The position numbers and the translations under genes were made by a program. From assembly GCA_011525845.1 (NCBI GenBank), contig WYBP01000017.1, forward strand, positions 235,024 through 299,023: DNA of 64,000 nt. The letters run 5' to 3'. Positions 26,152 through 33,832 of this stretch are shown here, one piece after another (positions within the stretch are counted from its first letter, which is position 1; every line of letters begins with the position of its first letter). A model generated the notes under the pieces. It was not told where the DNA came from, searched no databases, and saw only the letters and a program-made list of their open reading frames with translations. Origin of the DNA: Gemmatimonadaceae bacterium. GTDB taxonomy: Bacteria > Gemmatimonadota > Gemmatimonadetes > Gemmatimonadales > Gemmatimonadaceae.

Positions 26152-26817
26152 ATGTACACGCGACCGGCGGTCCCGGATCCCCTCGACGCGCGATCACTCG
26201 CTGCCGCCGTGCGTGCGCTCGCCGCGCGCGACGCCCGGCTCGCCGCCGTCGTCGAGCGCCACGGCCCCCCGCCACTCTGGGCGCGGCGCGGCGGCTTCCG
26301 CACGCTCGCGCGCATGATCCTCGAGCAGCAGGTCTCGCTCGCGTCGGCCGCGACGCTCTTCCGGCGGCTCGACCGCGAGCTCGACGGCGGGATCCGGGCC
26401 GCCACCGTCGTGGCGGAGGGCGAACGGGGGCTCCGCGCGCGGGGGCTGACGCGCCAGAAGGCCGCCTACTTCGTCGCGCTCGCCCGGGCGGTCGAGGACC
26501 GCGACCTGCGGTTCGGCGAGCTCCACCGCCTGAGCGACGCGGCGGCGCGCGCCGCATTGGAGGAGGTGCGCGGGATCGGTCCGTGGACGTCGGGCATCTA
26601 TCTGCTGATGGTGCTGCGCCGTCCCGATGTCTGGCCCCCCGGCGACCTCGCGCTGCACGTGGCGCTCAGTCGGCTGCGGGGGCAGAATAGGGTGCCGTCG
26701 AGCGCCGAGGCGGCCCGATACGCGGAGCGCTGGCGGCCCTGGCGCTCGGTCGCGGCGCGCATCCTGTGGCACGACTACCTGTCGGAGCGCCCCGCGCGCG
26801 GGGCGGGAGGGGAGTGA
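26152..26817 (+). CDS. DNA-3-methyladenine glycosylase family (AlkA-like) protein
   Basis: A 221-residue HhH-GPD DNA glycosylase that would excise alkylated bases in base-excision repair. The helix-hairpin-helix is EEVRGIGPWTS (137-147), followed by the GPD loop with catalytic Asp165 in P-P-G-D-L-A-L. An I-L-E-Q-Q-V-S-L segment (56-63) is typical of the AlkA fold. It is shorter than E. coli AlkA because the N-terminal domain is missing, as in other compact 3-methyladenine glycosylases. ATG 26152 begins the frame. Its stop TGA shares one base with the next gene's ATG (TGATG). Confidence 0.87.
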   Translation: MYTRPAVPDPLDARSLAAAVRALAARDARLAAVVERHGPPPLWARRGGFRTLARMILEQQVSLASAATLFRRLDRELDGGIRAATVVAEGERGLRARGLTRQKAAYFVALARAVEDRDLRFGELHRLSDAAARAALEEVRGIGPWTSGIYLLMVLRRPDVWPPGDLALHVALSRLRGQNRVPSSAEAARYAERWRPWRSVAARILWHDYLSERPARGAGGE

Positions 26818-27983
26818 TGACCGAGGCGTCGGTTGGGCGCGGGCGCATCGCCTCCCTGGACATCGTGCGCGGCGCCGTGATGGTGCTCATGGCGATCGAC
26901 CATGTGCGCGTCTTCGCGGGCGTGCCCGCGGGCGGACCGACGCCGGGCCTCTTCTTCACGCGCTGGGTCACGCACTTCTGCGCGCCGGTGTTCATCTTCC
27001 TCGCCGGCACGGCGGCGTACCTCTACGGCCAGCGGCTCGCGTCGCGGCCGGCCCTCGCGCGCTTCCTGGTGCTGCGCGGGCTCTGGCTCGTGCTGCTGGA
27101 GCTGACGGTGCTCCGGTTCGGCTGGACCTTCAACTTCGACTACGCGTCCTTCACCTTCGCCGGCGTCATCTGGGTGATCGGATGGTCGATGGTCGTGCTC
27201 GGCCTCCTCGTGCGGCTCCCGTCGCGCGTGGTCGGGGCGGTCGGCGTGCTCCTCATCGCCGGGCACAACGCCATCGGGCCGGCCCTCTTCGGCATCGAGT
27301 CGCCCGCGTGGTGGCTCCAGCTCCTCTACGTGGGGGGCGCGTTCGAGCTCCCCGGACTGCACTGGCAGGTGGTGATCCTCTACGTGCTCCTCCCCTGGGT
27401 GGGGGTGATCGCCGCCGGGTACGGCTTCGGGGAGATCATGCGGTGGGACGAGGCGTGCCGGCGTCGCGCCTGCCTCGGCATCGGCGGAGTCGCGGTCGCG
27501 CTCTTCGTGCTGCTCCGCGCGACGGCGCTCTACGGGGACCCGCGCCCCTGGTCGCCCACCGCGGAGGGGATGCCGAGCGCGCTCGCCTTCCTGAACACGG
27601 CGAAGTACCCCGCCTCCCTGCTCTTCCTCCTGATGACGCTCGGCCCCACGCTGCTGGTGCTCCCCTTCCTCGACGACGCGCGTTCACGCGTCGCGCGCTG
27701 GCTCCGGGTGTTCGGCGAGGTTCCGTTCTTCTACTACGTGCTGCACATTCCGCTCATCCACGTCGCGGCGGTGCTCGTCTCGCTGGTGCGGACCCCGGCG
27801 AGCACGGGCTGGCTCGTCGGCAACCATCCGATGATGCCGCCGGAGGTCCCGGACGGGTACCGGTGGAGCCTGGGGCTGCTCTACCTGGTGACGGTGGTGG
27901 TCGTGATCGCGCTCTATGTCCCGTGCCGATGGTATGCCCGGCAGAAGCGCGAGGCGCCGCACCCGTGGATGCGCTGGCTCTGA
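26817..27983 (+). CDS. DUF1624 / heparan-alpha-glucosaminide acetyltransferase-like membrane protein
   Basis: A 388-residue polytopic membrane protein with about ten hydrophobic segments. The N-terminal RIASLDIVRGAVMVLMAIDHVR is the signature of the DUF1624/YeiB-type transmembrane acyltransferases, whose Asp-His in the first helix is the proposed catalytic site. Later parts (LFFTRWVTHFCAPVFIFLAG and FFYYVLHIPLIH) match the family too. Such enzymes move acyl groups to extracytoplasmic glucosamine or lipids; the substrate here is not known. It starts at ATG 26817, overlapping the glycosylase stop by one base, with GGGAGGGGAG as ribosome site. Confidence 0.8.
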   Translation: MTEASVGRGRIASLDIVRGAVMVLMAIDHVRVFAGVPAGGPTPGLFFTRWVTHFCAPVFIFLAGTAAYLYGQRLASRPALARFLVLRGLWLVLLELTVLRFGWTFNFDYASFTFAGVIWVIGWSMVVLGLLVRLPSRVVGAVGVLLIAGHNAIGPALFGIESPAWWLQLLYVGGAFELPGLHWQVVILYVLLPWVGVIAAGYGFGEIMRWDEACRRRACLGIGGVAVALFVLLRATALYGDPRPWSPTAEGMPSALAFLNTAKYPASLLFLLMTLGPTLLVLPFLDDARSRVARWLRVFGEVPFFYYVLHIPLIHVAAVLVSLVRTPASTGWLVGNHPMMPPEVPDGYRWSLGLLYLVTVVVVIALYVPCRWYARQKREAPHPWMRWL

Positions 27984-28007
27984 CCCGAACCCTCCCGGAG
28001 CGCTGAC

Positions 28008-29126
28008 GTGGTCGCACCCGCCCGCTACCCGACGCTCGACGCCGCGGACCTGGTCTCGACGCCGATCGAGCGCTCGTGGACGATCCCGTCGCGCTGGTAC
28101 ACCGACCCGGCGTTCCACGCGCTCGACCGGGACGCGATCTTCGCGCGCACCTGGCAGGGCGTGGGGCACCTCGCACAGGTGCGCGAACCCGGGATGTACT
28201 TCACCACGACCGTCGCGGACGGCCCGGTGATCGTGCTCCGCGACAAGGAGGGCGTGCTCCGCGCCTTCCACAACGTCTGCCGCCACCGCGGTGGCCCACT
28301 CGCCACGGAGCCGACCGGGTGCGTGAACGCGCTCACCTGCCAGTACCACGGCTGGACCTACCTGCTCGACGGCACCCTCCGCGGCGTCCCGCGCTGGGAC
28401 CGCGTGGACCTCTTCGACAAGAAGGACTACGGCCTCGTTCCGATCCGCGTGGAGACCTGGCAGGACCAGGTGTTCGTGAACCTCGACGCCGACGCCGCCC
28501 CGCTCGCGCGCTACCTCGACGGTGTCGCGGAGCGGATCGCGCCCATCCGGCTCGACCGGATGACCTTCGCCAAGCGGATCGACTACGAAGTGGCGTGCAA
28601 CTGGAAGGTCTACGTCGACAACTTCCTCGAGGGGTACCACGTCCCCTACGTGCACCCCGAGCTGATGAAGATGTACGACTTCCGGAAGTACACGACCGAG
28701 ACCTTCGAGCACTACTCGCTGCAGTGGAGCCCGCTCGCGCCGGGGGACGCGCCCTACGACATCAAGCCGGGGGACAACGCGTACTACTACTGCCTCTTCC
28801 CGAACTACATGGTGAACATCGTGCCGGGGCGGGTGCAGACGAATCTCGTGGTGCCCCTCGGCCACGACCGGTGCCGCGTGGAGTTCGGGTTCTTCTATGA
28901 GAAGGCCGATGGCCCCGCGGCCCGCAAGGCGATCGAGGAGGACCTCGCGTACAGCGACCGCGTGCAGCGCGAGGACATGGAGATCTGCGCATTCGTCCAG
29001 CGCGGGCTCGGCTCGCCCTCCTACGACCGCGGACGGTTCTCCGTGGAGGCGGAGGGCGCCGTGCACCACTTCCAGGAGTGCGTGCGCCGCGCCTACCGCA
29101 GCTGGACCCCGAGCGTCGAGCAGTGA
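28008..29126 (+). CDS. Rieske non-heme iron oxygenase, alpha subunit
   Basis: A 372-residue ring-hydroxylating-oxygenase alpha subunit. Rieske ligands are Cys91-x-His93 and Cys111-x2-His114 (CRH ... CQYHGW). The mononuclear iron centre is read as NWKVYVDNFLEGYHVPYVH with His211 and His216, and Asp204 as the likely bridge or ligand helper. Pattern resemblance is closest to the choline-monooxygenase / glycine-betaine-oxygenase subgroup rather than to biphenyl-type dioxygenases. No ferredoxin or reductase gene is next to it, so an electron donor must be encoded elsewhere. GTG 28008 has CCCGGAG upstream. The acylase gene begins 44 nt downstream. Confidence 0.88.
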   Translation: MVAPARYPTLDAADLVSTPIERSWTIPSRWYTDPAFHALDRDAIFARTWQGVGHLAQVREPGMYFTTTVADGPVIVLRDKEGVLRAFHNVCRHRGGPLATEPTGCVNALTCQYHGWTYLLDGTLRGVPRWDRVDLFDKKDYGLVPIRVETWQDQVFVNLDADAAPLARYLDGVAERIAPIRLDRMTFAKRIDYEVACNWKVYVDNFLEGYHVPYVHPELMKMYDFRKYTTETFEHYSLQWSPLAPGDAPYDIKPGDNAYYYCLFPNYMVNIVPGRVQTNLVVPLGHDRCRVEFGFFYEKADGPAARKAIEEDLAYSDRVQREDMEICAFVQRGLGSPSYDRGRFSVEAEGAVHHFQECVRRAYRSWTPSVEQ

Positions 29127-29170
29127 ACCCCGCACCGCACGCCCCCCGCCCCGCCACCCCAGCGAATCCC

Positions 29171-31345
29171 ATGATCCGTTCCCTGCTGCTCCTCCCGATC
29201 GCGTTCCTCATCGCGTGTGCTCCCGCCGGGCCCTCTCCCGAGACCCTCGCGCGCTGGGAGGCGCAGGCGGAGGCCGTGACGATCACGCGCGACGACTGGG
29301 GGATCGCGCACGTGCGCGGCACCACCGACGCGCAGGCGGTGTTCGGGATGATCTACGCGCAGGCCGAGGACGACTTCAACCGCGTGGAGACGAACTACCT
29401 GAACGCGATGGGTCGCCTGGCCGAGGCGGAGGGGGAGGAGGCGATCTGGCGCGACCTGCGGATGAAGCTCTTCATCCACCCGGACACCCTGCGTGCGCAG
29501 TACGCCGCGAGCCCCGAGTGGCTGCGCGCCCTGATGGACGCCTGGGCGGACGGCCTGAACTACTACCTGCACACGCACCCCGAGGTGACGCCGCGCGTGA
29601 TCACGCGCTTCGAACCCTGGATGGCACTCTCCTTCAGCGAGGGGAGCATCGGGGGCGACATCGAGAGCATCTCGCTCGCGCAACTTGAGGCGTTCTACGG
29701 CAAGGCGCCGAGGTCCGCGCTGGCGAGTGCGGAGCCGCCGGTGCTGCGCGAACCCTCGGGCTCGAACGGGTTCGCGATCGCGCCGTCCAAGAGCGCGAAC
29801 GGCAAGGCGCTGCTCCTGATCAATCCCCACACCTCGTTCTTCTTCCGCTCCGAGCTGCAGATGACGAGCGACGAGGGGCTGAACGCGTACGGCGCGGTCA
29901 CCTGGGGCCAGTTCTTCATCTACCAGGGGTTCAACGAGCGCGCGGGGTGGATGCACACCTCCAGCGGCACGGACAACATCGACGAGTACGCCGAGACCGT
30001 TGCGCAGGTGGGGGACCGGTGGAACTACCGCTACGGCGGCGAGGAGCGCGCCGTGGTCACGGAGCGGATCACCGTCCCGTACCGCACGGCGCAGGGGATG
30101 TCGACGCGTGACTTCACGGTGTACCGCACGCACCACGGCCCGGTGGTGCGCGAGGCGGACGGGAAGTGGATCACCGTGCGGCTCATGCAGGAGCCGGTGA
30201 AGGCGCTCACGCAGTCGTACTCGCGCACCAAGGCGACGAACCACGCGACGTTCAAGGAGACGATGCAGCTCCACACCAACTCGTCGAACAACACGGTGTT
30301 CGCCGACGCGGAGGGGAACATCGCCTACTTCCACGCGAACTTCGTCCCGGTGCGTGACCCGAGCTTCGACTGGTCGCGCCCGGTGGACGGGAGCGACCCC
30401 GCGACGGAGTGGCAGGGGGTGCACGCGGTGGACGACTCGCCCAACCTGCTCAACCCGCGCACGGGGTGGCTCCAGAACACGAACAACTGGCCCTACTCGG
30501 CCGCCGGCGCGGCGAGCCCGCGGGAGCGGGACTACCCGTCGTACATGGACCGCGCGGGCGAGAATCCGCGTGGGATCCACGCCCTCGAGGTGCTGCAGCG
30601 CGGGCGCGACTTCACCCTCGCGTCGCTGATCGCCGCCGCGTACGACCCGCACCTGACGGCGTTCCAGACCCTCCTCCCCGCACTCTTCCGGGCCTACGAC
30701 GCCCTCCCCCGCACCGACGGGCGCCGCGCGGCGCTCGCGGAGCCGATCGCCGAGATGCGGAAGTGGGACCGGCGCTCGTCCGTGACCTCGGTGCCGACCT
30801 CGCTCGCCGTCTTCTGGGGCGAGGACCTCTGGCTCCGCGTCCGCGCCGACCCCGAGGCGGAGGGCGCGGACCTCTACGCCTTCATGGCGACGCGGACGTC
30901 CGCGGACGACCGGCTCGCCTCGCTCTCCGCGGCCGTCGCCAAGCTCTCGGCCGACTTCGGCGACTGGCGCACCCCGTGGGGGGAGATCAACCGGTTCCAG
31001 CGGCTCACCGGCGACATCGTGCAGCCCTTCAGCGACTCGGGCCCGAGCCTCCCCATCGGCTTCACCTCGTCACGCTGGGGTTCGCTCGCTGCGTTCGGGG
31101 CGCGCAGCTATCCGGGCACCAAGCGGATGTACGGCACGAGCGGGAACAGCTTCGTGGCCGTGGTGGAGTTCGGCGACTCGCTCCGCGCCCGCGCGGTGAC
31201 GGCGGGGGGGCTCAACAGCGTCCCCGGCTCGAAGCACTTCAACGACCAGGCCGAGCGCTACGCCACGGGGGACCTGCGGGAGGTCTACTTCTATCCCTCG
31301 CAGCTGGTGGGGCACACCGAGCGGACGTACCGACCGGGACGGTGA
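29171..31345 (+). CDS. Penicillin-acylase-family N-terminal-nucleophile hydrolase (lipoprotein)
   Basis: A 724-residue exported amidase. The signal LLLLPIAFLIAC gives a lipobox with Cys17. The family is auto-processed into two chains: the predicted alpha chain runs from Cys17 to Gly197 and the beta chain begins at the nucleophile Ser198 in S-G-S-N-G-F-A-I, followed by the oxyanion-region NPHTSFFF. Later strands (WGQFFIYQGFNERAGWMHTS and NNTVFADAEGNIAYFHANFVPV) are also typical. Members hydrolyse acyl amides such as acyl-homoserine lactones or cyclic imides; the substrate is unknown. A convergent gene and a hairpin at 31373 follow. Confidence 0.88.
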   Translation: MIRSLLLLPIAFLIACAPAGPSPETLARWEAQAEAVTITRDDWGIAHVRGTTDAQAVFGMIYAQAEDDFNRVETNYLNAMGRLAEAEGEEAIWRDLRMKLFIHPDTLRAQYAASPEWLRALMDAWADGLNYYLHTHPEVTPRVITRFEPWMALSFSEGSIGGDIESISLAQLEAFYGKAPRSALASAEPPVLREPSGSNGFAIAPSKSANGKALLLINPHTSFFFRSELQMTSDEGLNAYGAVTWGQFFIYQGFNERAGWMHTSSGTDNIDEYAETVAQVGDRWNYRYGGEERAVVTERITVPYRTAQGMSTRDFTVYRTHHGPVVREADGKWITVRLMQEPVKALTQSYSRTKATNHATFKETMQLHTNSSNNTVFADAEGNIAYFHANFVPVRDPSFDWSRPVDGSDPATEWQGVHAVDDSPNLLNPRTGWLQNTNNWPYSAAGAASPRERDYPSYMDRAGENPRGIHALEVLQRGRDFTLASLIAAAYDPHLTAFQTLLPALFRAYDALPRTDGRRAALAEPIAEMRKWDRRSSVTSVPTSLAVFWGEDLWLRVRADPEAEGADLYAFMATRTSADDRLASLSAAVAKLSADFGDWRTPWGEINRFQRLTGDIVQPFSDSGPSLPIGFTSSRWGSLAAFGARSYPGTKRMYGTSGNSFVAVVEFGDSLRARAVTAGGLNSVPGSKHFNDQAERYATGDLREVYFYPSQLVGHTERTYRPGR

Positions 31346-31372
31346 CGCAACGGCCGCGGAGGCCGCACCTGA

Positions 31373-31404
31373 GAGCCCCGCGCTCGAACGCGGGCGCGGG
31401 GCTC
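31373..31404. terminator. Bidirectional hairpin terminator, 11-bp stem
   Basis: Arms 31373-31383 (GAGCCCCGCGC) and 31394-31404 pair perfectly with a 10-base loop. They lie between the convergent stops of the acylase gene (31345) and the exported protein at 31413. No T-tract follows. The stem is GC-rich and position suits a shared terminator. Confidence 0.7.
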
Positions 31405-31412
31405 CAGGCGCC

Positions 31413-32627
31413 CTACTTGATGACGACCCCCAGCTCGCTCTTGGCGCCCGTCCCCCGTCCCGCGAGCTCCATCGTGTAGCGCGGCTGCTTGTCGTTGTCG
31501 ACCGCGGCGAACTTCACCCAGCCGCCCACCGACTCGTCCACGAGCCACCACTCGAGCGTCCCCCCGCCCTGCCCGAAGCGCACGTGCTTGGCCCGGAAGG
31601 TGCCGGCCGCGGTCTTCACGTCCTCCATGCCGATCGTGGCACCGTCGATGCTCTCCTGCGTCGGCTTGTAGGGGAAGGCGCCCATCATGTTCCAGGTGGC
31701 CCACTGCTCGGGGACCATCATCTCCTGCGGCTCGTCGTTGCCGGGGAGCTTGGCCCGCATGCGGACGAGCTTCTGGAGGTAGTCGTTGTCCGGCTCGGGG
31801 CGGAAGAGCGCCTCGAGCGAGACCGTGTCCGCCTCGTCGCCGCTGATCGTCACGGTCTTCATGCGCCACCACTCGCCGCCATCCGCCTGACGGCCGATGA
31901 AGGCGCGCTCCACGGTCTGCACCTCCTCCTCGTCCTCGACCTTCACGGTCCACTTGGTCCAGTCACCCGGCGCGTAGTCCTTCTCGAACATCGTCGCGCC
32001 AGAGAGGTACTGCACCGCGAAGAGCTGCGAGATCCAGATCCAGGCGAAGTCCGTGGTCCACACGGCCGGCGTGCGCATGCCGCGCCCGCCCCCACCCCCG
32101 CTGTTCATCGAGATGCCGAAGGTCGCGGCCAGCCGGCCCTCACGCGACTTGAGCAGGTCGAGCGCGCCCTTGGTGAAGCCCGAGCGGTCGCCGTTCAGGT
32201 AGCCGCGGAGCCGGTCGCGCAGGTTGCGGTACTCCGGCACCTTGAACCCGCCGGCCGCCGCGGCCGAGTTCTCCGGGCCCGCCATGATGCGCTCGCGCTC
32301 CTTGCGGTATCCGTCCGCGTCGGAGGCCCCGCACTTGGCCTTGATCGCCACGCGCGCGGCGATCCCGCCGAGGCGGCTCCCCGTCGCTGAGCCGGCGGCC
32401 TCGAAGTCGCGCTTGCACTGCTCGAACTTCGCGATCTTCGCGTCGGTGTCCTGGAGCTCCGACGAGAGGCCGGAGGACTCGTTCTTCTCCTTCTCGTGCG
32501 CGGTGAAGAAGCGGTCGAGGATCTCCTCGGTGATGTCGAGGGCCTTGTTCGACTGCGCCGGCAGCGGAGCGGACGGGGCCAGCACCAGCGCGGCAGCGAG
32601 CAGGATCAGCGAGCGGGACGGACGCAT
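31413..32627 (-). CDS. Exported protein of unknown function
   Basis: A 404-residue protein with a signal peptide (to about 24, PLPAQ). I do not recognise the family. The N-terminal half is helical and charged (DITEEILDRFFTAHEKEKNE, then IAKFEQCKRDFEA), with two Cys (about 77 and 100) that could pair. The second half has short strands around DWTKWTV, GEWWRMKTVTI and a closing VGGWVKFAAVDN, like a beta-rich export domain. A near-perfect GGAGGAAGT ribosome site precedes ATG 32627. It is divergent from the DUF4349 gene and probably shares the palindromic -10 at 32675. Confidence 0.6.
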   Translation of the reverse strand: MRPSRSLILLAAALVLAPSAPLPAQSNKALDITEEILDRFFTAHEKEKNESSGLSSELQDTDAKIAKFEQCKRDFEAAGSATGSRLGGIAARVAIKAKCGASDADGYRKERERIMAGPENSAAAAGGFKVPEYRNLRDRLRGYLNGDRSGFTKGALDLLKSREGRLAATFGISMNSGGGGGRGMRTPAVWTTDFAWIWISQLFAVQYLSGATMFEKDYAPGDWTKWTVKVEDEEEVQTVERAFIGRQADGGEWWRMKTVTISGDEADTVSLEALFRPEPDNDYLQKLVRMRAKLPGNDEPQEMMVPEQWATWNMMGAFPYKPTQESIDGATIGMEDVKTAAGTFRAKHVRFGQGGGTLEWWLVDESVGGWVKFAAVDNDKQPRYTMELAGRGTGAKSELGVVIK

Positions 32628-32674
32628 ACTTCCTCCAGGATTGTGCGGGCGCACGGTCGTCGGGACCGCCGCCG

Positions 32675-32682
32675 TCTATAGA
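32675..32682. promoter_or_regulatory. Palindromic TCTATAGA, candidate bidirectional -10 box
   Basis: The 8-base palindrome TCTATAGA stands in a very GC-rich region and gives the same TATAGA -10-like sequence on each strand. It lies 48 nt from the start of the reverse-strand gene (32627) and about 147 nt from the forward DUF4349 gene (32829), so one element could drive both divergent genes. No -35 match was identified. Confidence 0.4.
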
Positions 32683-32828
32683 ATGGCGAGGGCGCCCCGA
32701 GGGCGCCAGAACGCCCCCTACGGACGACCCGTGTGCAAGTTCCGGCCCCGGCGGCGTCTCCTTGGTGCACCTCCCCCGGACCGGCGACCGTTCGCCGTCC
32801 CGGGCCACCGCCTCCAAGGACCCGTCCC

Positions 32829-33749
32829 GTGACCCTGAACCCCCTCTCGACGCGCATCGCGCGCGCGCTCCTCCTCCCACTCCTCGTCGTGACCGCGTGC
32901 AGCTTCGCGGGCTCCGCCGCCGACGACGAGGGGACGAACGTCTCGACCTCCGTGGGCGCCACCGAAGCGCCGATGGGCGTCGCGGGTGGCGTCGCATTCG
33001 CTGCCCGGAGCGCCGACGCGCTCAAGGAACAGGCCCCCGGCGACGCGCTGCCCAGCGCACCCCGCCAGTCCGCGACGAACTCGACCATCCCGAGCATGAT
33101 CATCCGGCGCGGCGACGTCTCCATCCGCGTCGACACGCTCGAGGCCGCGATCGACGCCGTCCGGCGCCTCGCCGGATCGCTCGGCGGCTACATCGGCGAC
33201 GTCTCCAGGAACGCCGGCGAGTACGAGGTCCGGCGTGCCACGCTGGTGATGCGGATCCCCACCGCACGCTTCGACGACGCGATGGCGGGCATGTCCCCCC
33301 TCGGCCGGGTGGAGCACTCCAGCGTCAGCGCCGAGGATGTCGGGGAGGAGTTCGTGGACGTGCAGGCGCGCATCACGACCGGGCGCCGGCTCGAGTCGCG
33401 GCTGGTGGAGCTGCTCGCGACGCGCACCGGGAAGCTCGAGGAGGTGCTGCAGGTGGAGCGCGAGCTCGCACGGGTGCGCGGCGAGATCGAGCGGTACGAG
33501 GGGCGCGCCCGCTACCTGAGCGCTCGCGTGGCCACCAGCACCATCGCGGTGACGGTGAGCGAGCGCGCGCCGGTCGTGGGATCGAATCCGGGGCGCAGCG
33601 TGATCGGGGAAGCCTTCGTGAACGCATGGCGCAACTTCGTCGGGCTCGTCGCGAAGGGGATCGAGTCGCTGGGCGTCCTCGTGCCGCTGCTCCTCCTCGC
33701 GTGGGGCACCGTGCGCCTCGTGCGGTCGCGGCGGAGGCGCGTCGAGTAG
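32829..33749 (+). CDS. DUF4349 membrane lipoprotein
   Basis: A 306-residue envelope protein. The signal ends with a VTAC lipobox (Cys24). The DUF4349 domain spans about 90-260: MIIRRGDVSIRVDTLEAAID, GGYIGDVSRNAG, VMRIPTARFDDAMAGM and LVELLATRTGKLEEVLQVE followed by IERYEGRARYLSARV, including a long helical coiled-coil part. A C-terminal membrane segment (about 276-296, GVLVPLLLLAWGTV) is followed by basic residues. The family is of unknown function in the envelope. GTG 32829 follows AAGGA. Low-complexity Ala/Thr residues separate the anchor from the domain. Confidence 0.82.
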   Translation: MTLNPLSTRIARALLLPLLVVTACSFAGSAADDEGTNVSTSVGATEAPMGVAGGVAFAARSADALKEQAPGDALPSAPRQSATNSTIPSMIIRRGDVSIRVDTLEAAIDAVRRLAGSLGGYIGDVSRNAGEYEVRRATLVMRIPTARFDDAMAGMSPLGRVEHSSVSAEDVGEEFVDVQARITTGRRLESRLVELLATRTGKLEEVLQVERELARVRGEIERYEGRARYLSARVATSTIAVTVSERAPVVGSNPGRSVIGEAFVNAWRNFVGLVAKGIESLGVLVPLLLLAWGTVRLVRSRRRRVE

Positions 33750-33770
33750 CGGGTGCGGGCCGGGCGTCCC

Positions 33771-33781
33771 GGGCGTAATCT
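33771..33781 (+). promoter_or_regulatory. Candidate promoter of the GH20 gene (GGGCGTAAT element)
   Basis: GGGCGTAAT (33771-33779) contains a TAATCT -10-like hexamer at 33776-33781, 51 nt before the GTG of the hexosaminidase gene. The same 9-mer occurs at 59603-59611 between hslV and the glycosyltransferase gene. The spacing and the shared word support a promoter element; no -35 box is evident. Confidence 0.35.
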
Positions 33782-33832
33782 CCATGGGCCGTCGATCCGG
33801 CGGCCCCGCCCACGTCCCCTCCCGGAGCGCTT

